From the NCBI GenBank assembly GCA_002796165.1, contig PCWF01000086.1, forward strand, positions 11,705 to 16,919: DNA of 5,215 nt. The letters run 5' to 3'. Shown in pieces: positions 5,150 to 5,215 of the stretch. A program made the position numbers and the translations under genes. Within the stretch, counting starts at the first letter, position 1. The number at the start of each line of letters is the position of its first letter. The notes under the pieces are model-generated. The model worked only from the letters and a program-made list of their open reading frames with translations, did no database searches and was not told where the DNA came from. The stretch comes from Nitrospinae bacterium CG11_big_fil_rev_8_21_14_0_20_56_8 (GTDB lineage: Bacteria; Nitrospinota; Nitrospinia; Nitrospinales; VA-1).

Positions 5150-5215
5150 ACCAGCCGAATCGGGTTTGGGAACTTCAACCTCCGGGTAACGACTCGATCA
5201 TGGGTGATGGATAAT
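5150..5215 (+). other. Short non-coding tail, no supported gene
   Basis: After the last stop there are 66 bases with no clear terminator. AACC and GGTT segments around 5150-5167 can form only a weak stem, and no T-run follows. ATG at 5207-5209 opens a frame to the window edge (Met-Asp-Asn) that could begin another gene, but no good ribosome binding site precedes it, so I do not call it. Confidence 0.4.

Overview
The window is one run of eight genes, all on the + strand, preceded by about 400 bases of non-coding DNA. Gaps between genes are 32-65 bases, with one 4-base overlap, so they probably form a single transcription unit. Most genes have a recognisable ribosome binding site. Base composition is mixed and slightly GC-rich, and TGA is the commonest stop. 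The organism is a bacterium. The style (cytoplasmic DUF1566 paralogues, a short glutaredoxin-like protein with CPHT) reminds me of Nitrospinota or delta-proteobacterial lineages, but this is a weak impression and no marker gene settles it.

Layout. Positions 1-398 hold an intergenic-repeat-like 20-mer (17-36), two GC-rich inverted repeats sharing CCCCGG / AACCGGGG arms (128-154 and 285-304), and a possible promoter (186-214). Six genes follow that encode DUF1566 / Lcl C-terminal (PF07603-type) modules: 399-839, 905-1552, 1855-2364, 2361-3293 (two modules), 3326-3802 and 3838-4308, seven modules in all. Inserted after the second is a 72-residue glutaredoxin-like gene (1600-1818). The run ends with a 263-residue protein I do not recognise (4358-5149). 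The last 66 bases carry no supported gene.

The DUF1566 modules share a plan: (F)xDNGDGTxxD near the start, a short W segment, a KW-x-W motif, KFAGYxDWRxPT in the middle, a (T/S)W(T/S) motif, and a final VRxVR. They are strongly diverged from one another, so the array is an old expansion rather than a recent duplication. None has a signal peptide or membrane segment, so they look cytoplasmic, unlike the secreted or surface proteins often linked to this domain family. Their job is unknown; a binding fold of the C-type-lectin kind is an inference from family knowledge.

Two points deserve attention. First, the glutaredoxin-like gene ends at a TGA that may be a selenocysteine codon: reading on gives E-U-G-L-V-I before TAA, and a small hairpin with a bulged U and a G-first loop lies at a distance typical of bacterial SECIS elements. 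Second, the last gene appears to start at a rare ATT codon placed 6 bases after a perfect AAGGAGG.
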